Assembly (NCBI RefSeq): GCF_014349155.1
Contig: NZ_JACSIT010000100.1
Span: 304,093-368,092, forward strand
DNA from: Neolewinella lacunae
Lineage (GTDB): Bacteria > Bacteroidota > Bacteroidia > Chitinophagales > Saprospiraceae
Length of the DNA: 64,000 nt
Direction of reading: 5' to 3'
Part shown: piece after piece, positions 25,528 to 34,736 of the stretch
Position numbering within the stretch: position 1 is the stretch's first letter
Layout of the letters: the number at the start of each line of letters is the position of its first letter
The notes under the pieces: generated by a model
The model's input: the letters and a program-made list of their open reading frames with translations, nothing else
What the model was told of the DNA's origin: nothing
Database searches by the model: none
Translations under genes and position numbers: made by a program

Positions 25528-26973
25528 TTACCTCCGTTTAGCAAACGCTTCCAGGCATTCCAACAACCAGGGCTTCTCAGTGCAAGGTTCCGTTTTTTCG
25601 ATCTTTTCCTTTAGCAGGGTCCGGGCTTTTTCGTCGCCGGGCGGCAGGCGGGTAATGGTGTCGGCGAGGGCGAAAATGTGGCGGTAATTCTGTAAGTGGT
25701 AGCCGATGCCCCGACGGCGGGTGAGCAGCTTGCGGGTGCTGCTGATGTGGGAGCTCAGGAGGGTATAGCTGTCTTGGCGGAAGTAAATCTTCAACTGGAG
25801 GACGCGGGCGGTTAGGTGGTGGATGAAGTCGTGGAAGTCTGCCTGCTGGAGATAGCGGAGGGCTTCGCCGTCTTTGCCGTTGGCGAGGGCCAGGCGGGCG
25901 CGGCCGAGGGCAATGACTTCCTCGCCGCCTTCGGGCAGGTCGGCCTGGTGTTCTTCCAGAAAGCGGCTGGCCCAGGCGACTTCCCTTAGGCGGAGGGCGA
26001 GTGCCAGGACATTGTTGAAGGTGAAAACGCTGAGTTTGCCCCGGTCGTAAAGGCTGCCGCGTTCCAGGCCAAGTTTATAGAGGGCAAAAGTGGTAGATAT
26101 GGCGGGTTCCCAGCCGGTATTGGCGCGGCGCAGTCCGTAGTTGATGGCCAGCAACAGGAGGTTGCGCAGGTCTTCCTCCGGCAGGCGGGAGCCTTCCTGC
26201 TCCAGCCCGCTGAGCAGAAGGTGAAAGCTGTCTTCTGCGCTGCCGTCTTCGTCGAGCTGGAGCAAAGCAACCAGATGGTAGAGATAGATGAAGGGCGTGG
26301 CACGGTGATCGGCGCTCGCCGCGGCAGCAAGGGTCTCCCGCAGGCGGGGGATGGCGTAGGTTTCGGTGGACTGGTGGAGGCGCTGGTGGGCCAGGGTATT
26401 GCAGGTTTGCCGGAGGCGGAGGGCCAGCAGGTAGCGCTCCAGGTGTTCTTCGGGCGCGCGGAAGTCGTCTTTGCCTCCCCGGGAATTGCCCAGGTTGAGG
26501 TCGTATTCCTCCCGGGCGTGGAAATAGTCAAAGCCCAGGCGCTCGATGCTGGTTTCCTGCCCGGGCTGGTAGCGGCGCAGGCGGGTACGGCGGTGATCAT
26601 CCAGCCCGCGCTCGCGGTAGGCCTGCAGCAGGTAGCGATCCGGCGCAAAATGGTCGCGTTGGTACTGGTCGTAAGCCAGAAAAGCTTCCAGGCGACGGAG
26701 GAGTTGGTGTTCCACCTGCCGGTGCCGGGCGGCGTGGTAAGTCGCGTCCGGAAAGAGCAGCGTATATTCCGCCTCGGGAGTAGTGGGAGCGTCCCTGGCG
26801 GTCCTGAGCCGGAAGAGCGCAACCACGTCCGCCCGCTGGTTGTGCAGGGGGCAGGCCAGCCAATCGGTCGCGCGGCGGACATCGGCCGGGCTCAAATCCG
26901 CAATCAGGGCATTTAAAAGTGACAAGGCTTCAGTAATTTCTTTCAACAATAGTACAACAGTTGTAACAAACAT
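25528..26973 (-). CDS. Helical-repeat protein of unknown function
   Basis: A 481-residue protein, very rich in Leu, Arg, Ala and Glu, predicted to be almost entirely helical. There is no signal peptide, so it is probably cytoplasmic. A Tyr-rich central part (EAFLAYDQYQRDHFAPDRYL, FDYFHAREEYDLNLGNSRGG) is followed by repeating helix pairs (LALRLREVAWASRFLEEHQA, LALANGKDGEALRYLQQADF) that resemble TPR-like repeats. No catalytic motif and no family recognised; related proteins probably occur in Saprospiria. Monocistronic, with a 159-base gap to the divergent gene. Confidence 0.75.
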   Translation of the reverse strand: MFVTTVVLLLKEITEALSLLNALIADLSPADVRRATDWLACPLHNQRADVVALFRLRTARDAPTTPEAEYTLLFPDATYHAARHRQVEHQLLRRLEAFLAYDQYQRDHFAPDRYLLQAYRERGLDDHRRTRLRRYQPGQETSIERLGFDYFHAREEYDLNLGNSRGGKDDFRAPEEHLERYLLALRLRQTCNTLAHQRLHQSTETYAIPRLRETLAAAASADHRATPFIYLYHLVALLQLDEDGSAEDSFHLLLSGLEQEGSRLPEEDLRNLLLLAINYGLRRANTGWEPAISTTFALYKLGLERGSLYDRGKLSVFTFNNVLALALRLREVAWASRFLEEHQADLPEGGEEVIALGRARLALANGKDGEALRYLQQADFHDFIHHLTARVLQLKIYFRQDSYTLLSSHISSTRKLLTRRRGIGYHLQNYRHIFALADTITRLPPGDEKARTLLKEKIEKTEPCTEKPWLLECLEAFAKRR

Positions 26974-26993
26974 TGCTTATTTTTATTGACTTT

Positions 26994-27009
26994 GCACCTG
27001 CGTCCGCGC
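26994..27009 (-). repeat. Interspersed GCGCGGNCGCAGGTGC element, copy 3
   Basis: Plus strand reads GCACCTGCGTCCGCGC, the reverse complement of the core with A at the variable position. It lies in the divergent promoter region between the helical-repeat gene and the T9SS protein gene. Confidence 0.7.
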
Positions 27010-27132
27010 AAAAGTGGCAGTAACAAATGGGCGAAAATGTACTTGAAATGCCCAGGTAATCACCGGATTATTGTACTGTGAAAATGGCATTGCAGCCAAA
27101 CACTATTTACTCTGATCTGAAAACTTATTCCC

Positions 27133-29922
27133 ATGCGTACTTTACTTGCTTTGCTTTTTTTCCTCGCCTTGGCCCCACTCACGGGCCAGTGCTTTACCGT
27201 ATCGATCGATTCGGTCTTTTGCGGCAACAACAATGAAGGTTATTTCATCAGCTTCGACGTGGACGGAACCACCGAGGGTACCTGGAACCTGGTGGGGACC
27301 AACCAGACCGGCAGTTTCCTGACCGACGAACTTTTTGAGGCGGGTCCGTTTCAGGGCATTTCCACCCTCGTGTTCGTTGACGTCGACAATCCCAACTGCG
27401 TGGTGAGCATCGAAATCGCACCTCCGGCGGCGGGCTGCGGCACTGACCCCTGTTTTGGGTTTGCGGTGCGGGCACAGCAATTCGGCGGCAACTGTAGTCC
27501 GCAAGATTCAAATAGCTTCATCCAGGTGCAAATCATCGGCGGGGTACCTCCGTATCTGGTCAATGGGGAAGTCAACCAAAGTGGTCAATTGATCGTAAGC
27601 AACATCACCATTGGCGAAACCTACAACTTTGTTGCCATCGACGCCCGGCAGTGTGCTGCCGAAACGATCATCACCGCTGAGCCTGATACGACCAATACCA
27701 TCAACTGGTTCAGCCCCTTCTACCTGCCTTGCGAGGGTGGGTCGGTAACCATTGAGGTGGGCGATGCTACGGTATTCTATGAATACACCTGGACTTCCCC
27801 TTCCGGTGTCATCACCGAAGGACCCAGTGTAGAGGCTACGGAAGCGGGCATTTACCGCGTATTGGGGGTCGCGGAAGACGGGGGCTGTACCGTGCGGGGC
27901 GCAGCTACGGTGATTGCCTTCCCGGAATTCGGGGATCTGCTGCTCTCCGAACTTCCCGACTCACTGTGCGGAACTTTCTTCTGTCTTTTCCTGGAAGGAG
28001 CGGCCAACGTGCCCGCCACTAATGCGGGAATTTCCTACACCTGGACCGGCCCGGATGGCGCGTTGAACGGCCAGAACAACGGACCCGGCATTTGCGTAGA
28101 TCAGCTGGGCACCTACACCGTGGAGATTGCCACGGAATGTGATACCATCATCAAAGCGATTGTGGTGGACAATAGCGTACTGCAAAACCAGGCCTGCGGT
28201 AGTGTGTCCATTGACGTCTACCTGGATGCCGCAGGAAACTGCTCCTTTGACGGAGGCGATACGCCGGTGCCCGGCGTCGTCGTTCGGTTGGTCGATACGG
28301 ACGATGGACAGGTTTACTACGGCATGACGGATGCCAGCGGGCGATTCGTACTGGACGTGCCATCGGGGACCTACACCCTGCACCCCGTAATCCAGCCAGG
28401 GCAGCCTTTCGGTGCCTGCGAACCAGCGGCTACCGTTACGGTATTTCCTTCTTCGCCCAGCCAGGCCAATGTTTTCCTGCCGGTGCTGGCAGACTGCCCG
28501 ATGATGACCACCTCCGTTAGTGTACCCTTCCTGCGCCGCTGCTTTAGCAACGTGGTGTACGTAAGCTACGCCAACCAGGGATCGGCCGTCGCTGAGAACG
28601 CTACGTTGACGGTCGAGCTCGATCCATTCTTTTTCAACATCTCCCCGGGCATCCCCGCCAGCAGCCAAACGGGCAACACCTTTACTTTTGAGCTGGGCGA
28701 CCTTCCTCCCTTTGCGCAAGGGCGCATTCAGTTTACCTTTACCGTCAGCTGCAACGCGGCCCTGGGCCAAAGTCACTGCGTAGAGGCTGCCGTTACCCCG
28801 GATGCCCCTTGTGTGCCGGAGAACGGTTGGTCGGGTGCTCTGGTCAACGTTACCGGCGCAGATTGTGACGGCGAGCAAGTACGCTTTTCCATCGAAAACA
28901 TTGGGGCTAATCCCATGACCGTTCCCCTCAGCTACGTGGTGGTGGAAGACGGCATCATGATGACGCCGCAACCCATTATGGTGCCCGCTCTGGCCGCCGA
29001 CGGGGTGTTCACCGTGGATTTGCCCGCCGATGGCCGGACGTACCAGATCATCACCAACCAGGAACCCCTTGCCCCCGCCTCCTCTTCGCCCACGGCTCTT
29101 TCCGAAGGCTGTGGTACGAACACCGCAGGCAGCATCACCACGGGCCTGGCCAACATCCTGGCGCTCGGCAACGGTATGCCTGCTCAGGCCATCGCCTGCC
29201 GCGCCAACGTAGGGGCTTACGACCCCAATGACAAGTTCGGTTACCCCCTGGGTTACGACGGTGGCAATATTCCCAGTGGCACCCGCATCGATTACGCCGT
29301 ACGCTTCCAGAACACGGGCACGGATACCGCCTTCAACATCGTCATCCTCGATACCATTGCGCCAGAGCTCGACCTGGCCACCTTCAAGGTAACTTCGGCC
29401 AGCCACGACTACCGCGTAAGCATCGATTCCGGCCGGGTGGTCACCTTCCGCTTCCCCAACATCATGCTGCCCGATAGCAACGTCAATGTAGCCGCCAGCC
29501 AGGGCGTGATCAATTTCAGCATCGACCACACCGAAGGCCTGGCCCCCGGCACGCCCATCACCAACCAGGCGGCCATCTACTTCGATTTCAACGAGCCGAT
29601 CTTTACCAACGTCAGCCTCCACCGCATCGCCAAAGACGGCCTGGTCAGCAGCACCCGCGCCGAACTGGCCCAGGAAATCGACCTCCAGGTTTTCCCCAAC
29701 CCGACGGACGGCCTGCTGCGCATCAGCCTGCCCAATGCCAGTATTGCCGCTACGGACGTACTGACGGTCATTGACCTCCACGGCCGACGCCTCCTCAGCC
29801 AGCCTTACGGCAGCAGCAGCCGCGGCCTGCAAGTGGGGCACCTGCCCGCTGGCTACTACCTGCTGGTTGTCCAGAACGCGGCTGGTATTGCTAAAGGCCG
29901 GACCGCCTTCGTCAAGCGCTAA
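27133..29922 (+). CDS. Large secreted surface protein with SdrD-like, DUF11-like and T9SS domains
   Basis: A 929-residue exported protein. Signal peptide MRTLLALLFFLALAPLTGQ. Residues about 20-340 hold several Cys-containing Ig-like or PKD-like units (YTWTSPSGVITEGPSVEATE, YTWTGPDGALNGQNNGPGIC). Next comes an SdrD/Cna-B type unit (SVSIDVYLDAAGNCSFDGGD, then YYGMTDASGRFVLDVPSGTY). Near 700-840 there is the conserved DPNDKFGYPLGYDGG and DYAVRFQNTGTDTAFNIVIL, found in many Bacteroidetes surface proteins. The final ~80 residues are a T9SS sorting domain (LQVFPNPTDGLLRISLP, LPAGYYLLVVQN). Probably adhesion or surface-layer related; no enzyme domain was seen. Confidence 0.88.
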   Translation: MRTLLALLFFLALAPLTGQCFTVSIDSVFCGNNNEGYFISFDVDGTTEGTWNLVGTNQTGSFLTDELFEAGPFQGISTLVFVDVDNPNCVVSIEIAPPAAGCGTDPCFGFAVRAQQFGGNCSPQDSNSFIQVQIIGGVPPYLVNGEVNQSGQLIVSNITIGETYNFVAIDARQCAAETIITAEPDTTNTINWFSPFYLPCEGGSVTIEVGDATVFYEYTWTSPSGVITEGPSVEATEAGIYRVLGVAEDGGCTVRGAATVIAFPEFGDLLLSELPDSLCGTFFCLFLEGAANVPATNAGISYTWTGPDGALNGQNNGPGICVDQLGTYTVEIATECDTIIKAIVVDNSVLQNQACGSVSIDVYLDAAGNCSFDGGDTPVPGVVVRLVDTDDGQVYYGMTDASGRFVLDVPSGTYTLHPVIQPGQPFGACEPAATVTVFPSSPSQANVFLPVLADCPMMTTSVSVPFLRRCFSNVVYVSYANQGSAVAENATLTVELDPFFFNISPGIPASSQTGNTFTFELGDLPPFAQGRIQFTFTVSCNAALGQSHCVEAAVTPDAPCVPENGWSGALVNVTGADCDGEQVRFSIENIGANPMTVPLSYVVVEDGIMMTPQPIMVPALAADGVFTVDLPADGRTYQIITNQEPLAPASSSPTALSEGCGTNTAGSITTGLANILALGNGMPAQAIACRANVGAYDPNDKFGYPLGYDGGNIPSGTRIDYAVRFQNTGTDTAFNIVILDTIAPELDLATFKVTSASHDYRVSIDSGRVVTFRFPNIMLPDSNVNVAASQGVINFSIDHTEGLAPGTPITNQAAIYFDFNEPIFTNVSLHRIAKDGLVSSTRAELAQEIDLQVFPNPTDGLLRISLPNASIAATDVLTVIDLHGRRLLSQPYGSSSRGLQVGHLPAGYYLLVVQNAAGIAKGRTAFVKR

Positions 29923-29953
29923 GTACGAGTCTTATTTAATGTCCTGAGTTTTA

Positions 29954-30008
29954 TTTGGGGGGAGCTGCTTGCATTAAATTTTGCAAGCGTCTTCCCCCAA
30001 AACTTTTT
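29954..30008 (+). terminator. Terminator of the T9SS protein gene, overlapping the opposite gene's 3' end
   Basis: Outer arms TTTGGGGGGAG (29954-29964) and CTTCCCCCAAA (29991-30001) with one G-T wobble; inner arms GCTTGCA (29967-29973) and TGCAAGC (29982-29988). A five-T run follows at 30004-30008. It covers the last codons of the convergent aminotransferase fusion gene. Confidence 0.75.
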
Positions 30009-32931
30009 GCAGATAGTCCGTCAGCTGCGCGGCGTTTGCGGCGTTGAAACACAGGGGAGGCTTGATTTTGAGGACGTTATCGTCTGGCCCGTCGGTACTC
30101 AGCAAAAAGCCAAGTTCGCGCATGCGGTCCTTGAGGTATTTCGCGGGCGCGGCCGCAGGTGCCAGGTCCGGATAAACGAGCTCGAAGCCCAGAAATAATC
30201 CCTGGCCCCGGACGTCCCCAATCAATGGAAACTCCGCCGCCAGCTGCCGCAGCAAGGTTTGGAGAAGCTGGCCCGTCGCCTGCGCATTTTCCATCAATCC
30301 TTCTTCCCGCACCACGCGCAAGACCGCCCGCCCGGCAGCGCAACTGACGGCGTTGCCACCAAAGGTATTGAAGTACTCCATGCCATTGGCGAAGTTGGCC
30401 GCTACCTCCGGGGTACAAACGACGGCCCCGAGGGGATGTCCGTTACCCAGTGGCTTGCCGATGGTGACGATGTCGGGGATTACCCCCTGCAGTTCAAAAC
30501 CCCACCAGTGCGTCCCCATTCGCCCCACGCCCACCTGCACCTCGTCGCTGATGCAGAGTCCGCCGTGGGCCCGTACGTAGCCGTAGACCTCCCGCAGGTA
30601 CCCTTCCGGCAGCGGGATCTGCCCCCCGCAACTCAGGATGCTTTCGGCGATGAAGCCGCCAAAACGCCGTCCTTCGCCTTCGGCCCTTTCGATTTCCTGC
30701 CGGGCGTAGGCTGCGTAGTCCCGCCCGGCCGTCGCTGGGTTGCGGTGGCGGCCGCGGAAGACGTCGGGCATCGGCAGAATCCGGGTTTGGGGCGGAGCGC
30801 CTTGGCCCCCATTGCCGTTGAATTTGTAGTGGCTGACGTCGATCGTCCGGCCCGTATTGCCGTGGTAGCCGACCTCGAGGGCGAGCATGTTGCGGGTCCC
30901 TGACCAGTTTTCGCACATCCGCAGGGCCAGCTCATTGGCTTCGCTGCCGGAGTTGACGAAATGCACCACGGACAATTCCCGGGGGAGGGTCGCAACCAAC
31001 TCTTCGGCGAAACGGAGGATTTCTTCGTGCAGGTAGCGCGTGTTGGTGTTCAAAACGGCGGCCTGCCGCGCAACGGCTTCGACGACGCGGGGGTGTTGGT
31101 GGCCAACGTGGGCGACGTTGTTGACCGTATCCAGGTAGCGCCGGCCGGAGACGTCGTAGAGGTACTGGCCGGCCCCCCGCACGATGTGCAGCGGCTGTTG
31201 GTAGGATACACTAAGGCTATATCCCAGGGCCCGCCGCCGGGTGCTGAGTAAAGTTTCCAGTGCGGGTTGGGCCGTAGCGCGGGCGGAGATGGCCGGACCG
31301 AGGAAGGCCGAAGGGTCGGGGCAGAGCAACATCCAGGCGGCGGCCTCGGTAGGGTAGGCCACCCCGGGGAAGTCGCCGACGTAGCCCAGCAGGTCCGTCA
31401 TCACCTGAAAGTGGAGGTGGGGAGGCCAGCCGCCGTTTTCCCCGGCCTTGCCAAACCTTGCTATCTCATCCCCCGCCTGCACCTGCGCTCCGGCGCGAAA
31501 AGGAAGCAAACTATCCGCCGAAAGATGACCGTACAGGGTGTAAAAAACGCCGTCCTGGTCTTGGTGTTCCAGGATGATGGTGGGGCCGTAGCTGCCGGGG
31601 GCGGGGTCGATGGCGAGGCTGTGTACCACCCCGGGGAAGGGCGCAAAAACGGGCGTTCCGGCTGCTCCCCAGACGTCGAGACCCAGGTGCGTGGTGCGCC
31701 AGCGGGGGCCGTAATTGCCCTCCGTAGCGTAGGCGTCGGTGGTGTAAACGGGCCGGGCTTCGCCGTAGCCGCCCACCGCAAAATCGGCGTTCCGGTCTTC
31801 GAGAAAACGGGCAACGTGGCGGGTGAAAGTGGGCAGGTCGGTATAGTTGCGATGATTGCCCAGGTCGAGACTGCCGACGCTCAAATCGATTGGCACTACC
31901 GTCTTACCCGCCAGCCGGACGACGGGATGCAGGGGAGCAAATTGCCGCGAACTTTCCGCCCCCGTTGCCGCCCGGAACATGGCCAGGGCAAAGGCGGGAT
32001 CGATCTTCCGCAAACGACGCAAAAGTGCCCAGGCCGGGGCGGCCGAAACCTGGAGGTAGGGGTTTTCCGGCGCGTGGGCCAGGTTTTCGGCGGCCGTGGT
32101 GACGGTAAGCAGCAGGCGGGCAATGATCAGGTCCAGCAAGACCAGCAGTTCCTCCGGCTGAAGCGGAAAACTGGCGTGGTAGCCCGCTACAACTTCGGCC
32201 ATGGCACCGATGGGGTCGGGCCAGCCCATGCCGGCGTAGGCGCAGGCGATGGCCAGTTCGTTCACGGTATGGGTATGCATCGCGTCCCCGAAATCGATCA
32301 CCCCGGTGATGCGCCCGTGGGCGTCCACCAGCAAATTCTGTTCGTGGGCGTCGTTGTAATTGATCGACTGCCGCAAGTCCGCCAGCCGGGGCAGGGTATG
32401 GGTGGCAAAGCGCGCCCAGAAAAACTGTGCCAGGCTGCGCTCTTCTTCGGTCAGGTACTGTGCCAGGACCTGAGCATCAAGCGTTTGGCTGGGGTTCCAC
32501 TTGTAACGGGTGGGGGCCGCCGGGTGCTGGAAATTCTGGAGGGCGTGGCTGAGGAGCCCCGCCGTTTGCCCCCACTGCCAGCGCAGGCTGGCCGTGATGG
32601 GGTGTTGGTCGCCGAGCATCTTACCCTCGATCCAGGTTTGCAAGCGCAGGAACCGACCTCCACCGAGCGGGGTAATATTGCCAACGGGTACGGGCGTTTG
32701 CCGGGGAATTCCACTGTCCGCCAGGTGGCGCATGATCGCGTCCTGGAATTCGAGCGAGGAAAGAGCAGTATCCGGCGCGGAAATCTTGAGGGTATAGGCC
32801 GCTCCCGTTGTCGTGCGCAGGTAAAAGTTGAGGTCGACCTCCCCCGCTAAGGCTTTTACCTCAGTGGCGTCAATGCCGTAGTGTTCGCGGGCCAAAGCGG
32901 CAGCGCGCTCGCTGGAAAAAGTTGGGGACAT
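29974..32931 (-). CDS. APH-type kinase / M23 peptidase / class III aminotransferase (phospho-lyase-like) fusion
   Basis: A 985-residue three-domain protein; ATG 32931 ([10 protein letters not shown]) is preferred to an extension starting at 33018. Residues about 5-330 are an aminoglycoside-phosphotransferase-like kinase with YNDAHEQN (Asp194, Asn199) and IDFGD (Asp213). Residues about 395-540 are an M23 peptidase with an intact zinc site: HLGLD (415-419), YGHLS (His469) and HLH (505-507). Residues about 570-980 are a class III PLP enzyme with NSGSEAN (660-666), DEVQ (Asp796) and PLP Lys826 in IGKPLGNG. Kinase plus lyase resembles the human HYKK/AGXT2L2 or ethanolamine-phosphate phospho-lyase pair, so phosphorylation and then elimination of an amino alcohol is a reasonable inference. 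The role of the peptidase is unclear. Confidence 0.88.
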   Translation of the reverse strand: MSPTFSSERAAALAREHYGIDATEVKALAGEVDLNFYLRTTTGAAYTLKISAPDTALSSLEFQDAIMRHLADSGIPRQTPVPVGNITPLGGGRFLRLQTWIEGKMLGDQHPITASLRWQWGQTAGLLSHALQNFQHPAAPTRYKWNPSQTLDAQVLAQYLTEEERSLAQFFWARFATHTLPRLADLRQSINYNDAHEQNLLVDAHGRITGVIDFGDAMHTHTVNELAIACAYAGMGWPDPIGAMAEVVAGYHASFPLQPEELLVLLDLIIARLLLTVTTAAENLAHAPENPYLQVSAAPAWALLRRLRKIDPAFALAMFRAATGAESSRQFAPLHPVVRLAGKTVVPIDLSVGSLDLGNHRNYTDLPTFTRHVARFLEDRNADFAVGGYGEARPVYTTDAYATEGNYGPRWRTTHLGLDVWGAAGTPVFAPFPGVVHSLAIDPAPGSYGPTIILEHQDQDGVFYTLYGHLSADSLLPFRAGAQVQAGDEIARFGKAGENGGWPPHLHFQVMTDLLGYVGDFPGVAYPTEAAAWMLLCPDPSAFLGPAISARATAQPALETLLSTRRRALGYSLSVSYQQPLHIVRGAGQYLYDVSGRRYLDTVNNVAHVGHQHPRVVEAVARQAAVLNTNTRYLHEEILRFAEELVATLPRELSVVHFVNSGSEANELALRMCENWSGTRNMLALEVGYHGNTGRTIDVSHYKFNGNGGQGAPPQTRILPMPDVFRGRHRNPATAGRDYAAYARQEIERAEGEGRRFGGFIAESILSCGGQIPLPEGYLREVYGYVRAHGGLCISDEVQVGVGRMGTHWWGFELQGVIPDIVTIGKPLGNGHPLGAVVCTPEVAANFANGMEYFNTFGGNAVSCAAGRAVLRVVREEGLMENAQATGQLLQTLLRQLAAEFPLIGDVRGQGLFLGFELVYPDLAPAAAPAKYLKDRMRELGFLLSTDGPDDNVLKIKPPLCFNAANAAQLTDYLQKVLGEDACKI
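30145..30162 (+). repeat. Interspersed GCGCGGNCGCAGGTGC element, copy 4, inside a coding region
   Basis: GGGCGCGGCCGCAGGTGC, an exact 18-base copy, lies inside the aminotransferase domain and is translated (minus strand) as part of LAPAAAPAK between the strand [12 protein letters not shown] and the helix [11 protein letters not shown]. It is the only copy that is clearly within a gene. Confidence 0.65.
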
Positions 32932-33044
32932 CCGGAATAAGGGAGTAAGGGAGGAAAGGAGGAAAGGGATTAAACGATCTTCGGTCATCACGCGAAAAAA
33001 ATCACCCCCAAGAAACACCTTTTTGCCAACTTTTTTAGATTCGC

Positions 33045-33110
33045 ACCGAGACCAGGGAGAGCCCGCTACTACGGCCTTGCTTGCCGCTTGGGAGTCCTGG
33101 TCTCTTTTTT
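33045..33110 (+). ncRNA. Candidate small RNA ending in an intrinsic terminator
   Basis: Arms GAGACCAGG (33048-33056) and CCTGGTCTC (33096-33104) close a structured segment with an inner hairpin CGGC/GCCG (33072-33075, 33083-33086) and are followed by T6 (33105-33110). The T-run is on the plus strand, but both neighbouring genes are on the minus strand and no plus-strand gene precedes it. This suggests a short plus-strand transcript. No known RNA family was recognised and no promoter with correct spacing was found. Confidence 0.35.
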
Positions 33111-33164
33111 CCTTCTGGCGCGGGTGTAAGTAAACTGTGAAGCCAGGTGTGAAACTGCCTTTGC

Positions 33165-34427
33165 TTATTCGTGGACCCTTCCCTTAATCGCGCCAGCCTG
33201 CACGGCCCGGTCCAGGGTATCGGACTTAGCAAAAAGCGTGGGCCGGGGAACCAGCCGGCGCAGATCGGGCTGGCCGGCGTCTACCCAGCAGCTGTACCAA
33301 ACGCTGCCGATGCTGTGGATGGCAGCGCGGAAACGTTCTTCGACCATGCCCTGCATCTCGCGGTCCCAGGCGGCGGAGAATTCGGCGCACTGGGTGCTCA
33401 CCGTCCGGCCCAGGCGTTCCTCGAAGCACATTTGCTGGTCTTCAGGGTAAGTGTCGCGCAGGCGCTGCTCGGTGCGGAAGACGCTGTCCACCAGGGAATG
33501 GCTTTTCAGTACGATCTCCCAGTAGTACTCCCGGGGATTTTCAATGTATTCGGCTTTACCGACGAAGAAGTCGTATTCCTCATCCGCAAACAACTCGGGC
33601 AGGCGGCTTTCCCAGAAGGCGTGAATGCCCGTTTGTCCACTCAGTTGCCCGTTGTAGTTTTCGGTCGTGTGCAGCGGCACGTGGGCATCGCCGACGTAGT
33701 GGCCCATCTCGGCGCAAAGTCGGAGGATTTGGTCGGCGTTCTCGTCCTTGAAGGCCTTGGTGATGCGGCGGTGCATGGACTCCAGGTGGTAGGGCAGGAT
33801 GCCGTAGCTGCTGAAGTTTTCGCGCACGGTGATGCTGCTGGTGCCCTCCCCGACGGGAAAGCCCACCGCCCGCAGGCTATCGGGCTGGAGGAGAATGGCG
33901 TCTTCGTAGTACTGGGGCAGCACGTTGCTGATCCAGAAGCTACGGTAGGCACCCAACTGCAGCTCCACGGAAGCGCCCCGCTGGTCGCGCAGCAACACCC
34001 GGCTATCGGGCGAGAACAAACGATCGGGCGAAGGATGGGTGATGGTATCAACGTGCCACACCTGGGTGTCGCGGGCCTCCACAACCACCAGGAGCTCGGC
34101 TTTCCAGAGCAAGGCATCCGTCCAGCGCCGTGGCACGTGCGGAAAACCGGACCCCCGCTCGCCCCAGTGGTCGATGTCGATGTAGTGGCGAACGGCCTCG
34201 TGCTTAGAGGCGTAGCGGCGTTTGTCGGGGTCCACGGCGTGTTCCGTAAGCCATTCCACGTGGGCGCGGAAAAAGGGCATCATCTCCTCATCGAGGGTGA
34301 AGACCGCCAGGCGATTGATGCGGCGGTGGCCGAAAAAGCCCCAGTCAGGGTCTTCCGGCAGCGTCGTCCAGGCAAAAGCACTGCAGAGGACCAGGAAAAG
34401 GAGAAGGTACTTGAGGCGGTGCAACAC
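33165..34427 (-). CDS. Secreted zinc-dependent phospholipase C / S1-P1 nuclease-like protein
   Basis: A 420-residue exported protein with signal peptide MLHRLKYLLLFLVLCSAFA; the mature protein begins near WTTLPEDPDWGFFGHRRINR. In the S1/P1 and phospholipase C fold the N-terminal Trp and several His and Asp residues bind three zinc ions; here WGFFGHRRIN, HYIDIDHWG, MGHYVGDAHVPLHTTENYNG and IHAFWESRLPEL supply them. It likely hydrolyses phosphodiesters (phospholipid or nucleic acid) outside the cytoplasm; which one cannot be told. Monocistronic. A variant -7 box TATCTTCG (minus strand, 34494-34501) is possible. Confidence 0.85.
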   Translation of the reverse strand: MLHRLKYLLLFLVLCSAFAWTTLPEDPDWGFFGHRRINRLAVFTLDEEMMPFFRAHVEWLTEHAVDPDKRRYASKHEAVRHYIDIDHWGERGSGFPHVPRRWTDALLWKAELLVVVEARDTQVWHVDTITHPSPDRLFSPDSRVLLRDQRGASVELQLGAYRSFWISNVLPQYYEDAILLQPDSLRAVGFPVGEGTSSITVRENFSSYGILPYHLESMHRRITKAFKDENADQILRLCAEMGHYVGDAHVPLHTTENYNGQLSGQTGIHAFWESRLPELFADEEYDFFVGKAEYIENPREYYWEIVLKSHSLVDSVFRTEQRLRDTYPEDQQMCFEERLGRTVSTQCAEFSAAWDREMQGMVEERFRAAIHSIGSVWYSCWVDAGQPDLRRLVPRPTLFAKSDTLDRAVQAGAIKGRVHE

Positions 34428-34736
34428 TAGACGGTCAATGAGTGAATGATTGAATGCGTGAATGCGTGAATGCGCTACCGCGAGCGACAGCAGCGAAGAT
34501 AATGTGTGATTGCCGTAGGCAGCATAGCAGCTAATGAGCGAATGCGTGAATGGCTACCGCGAGCTACAGCAGCATAAGCGAAGGCCCCTACACTGAATAT
34601 CCGAAGCGTAAAATTTGATATGACCGAAATGCCGGAGCCAAGAAACGAGCTATTGGATGAAAGCTTAAGCCAACCAGCGCCAGCCCTCAGCCCCTACGCA
34701 CGCATTAGCTACGCTGCTGCCTCCGGCGGTCACGCA
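34428..34736. repeat. Gene-free gap with degenerate repeats
   Basis: There is no gene in this 309-base gap. A short-unit repeat GTGAATGC (34438-34474, about four degenerate copies) precedes a 20-base block CTACCGCGAGCGACAGCAGC (34475-34494); a second copy with one mismatch is at 34554-34573, again after GAATGCGTGAATG. A diverged reverse-oriented relative (AGCTACGCTGCTGCC followed by CACGCATTAA) is at about 34697-34740. Confidence 0.6.

Noticed and set aside
31484..31502. GCACCTGCGCTCCGGCGCG as a further interspersed element
   Set aside because: Only the first nine bases match; it lies in conserved M23 peptidase coding sequence.
33040..33110. tRNA on the minus strand (T-loop-like GTGCGAATC)
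   Set aside because: No acceptor stem or anticodon arm can be formed with correct spacing.
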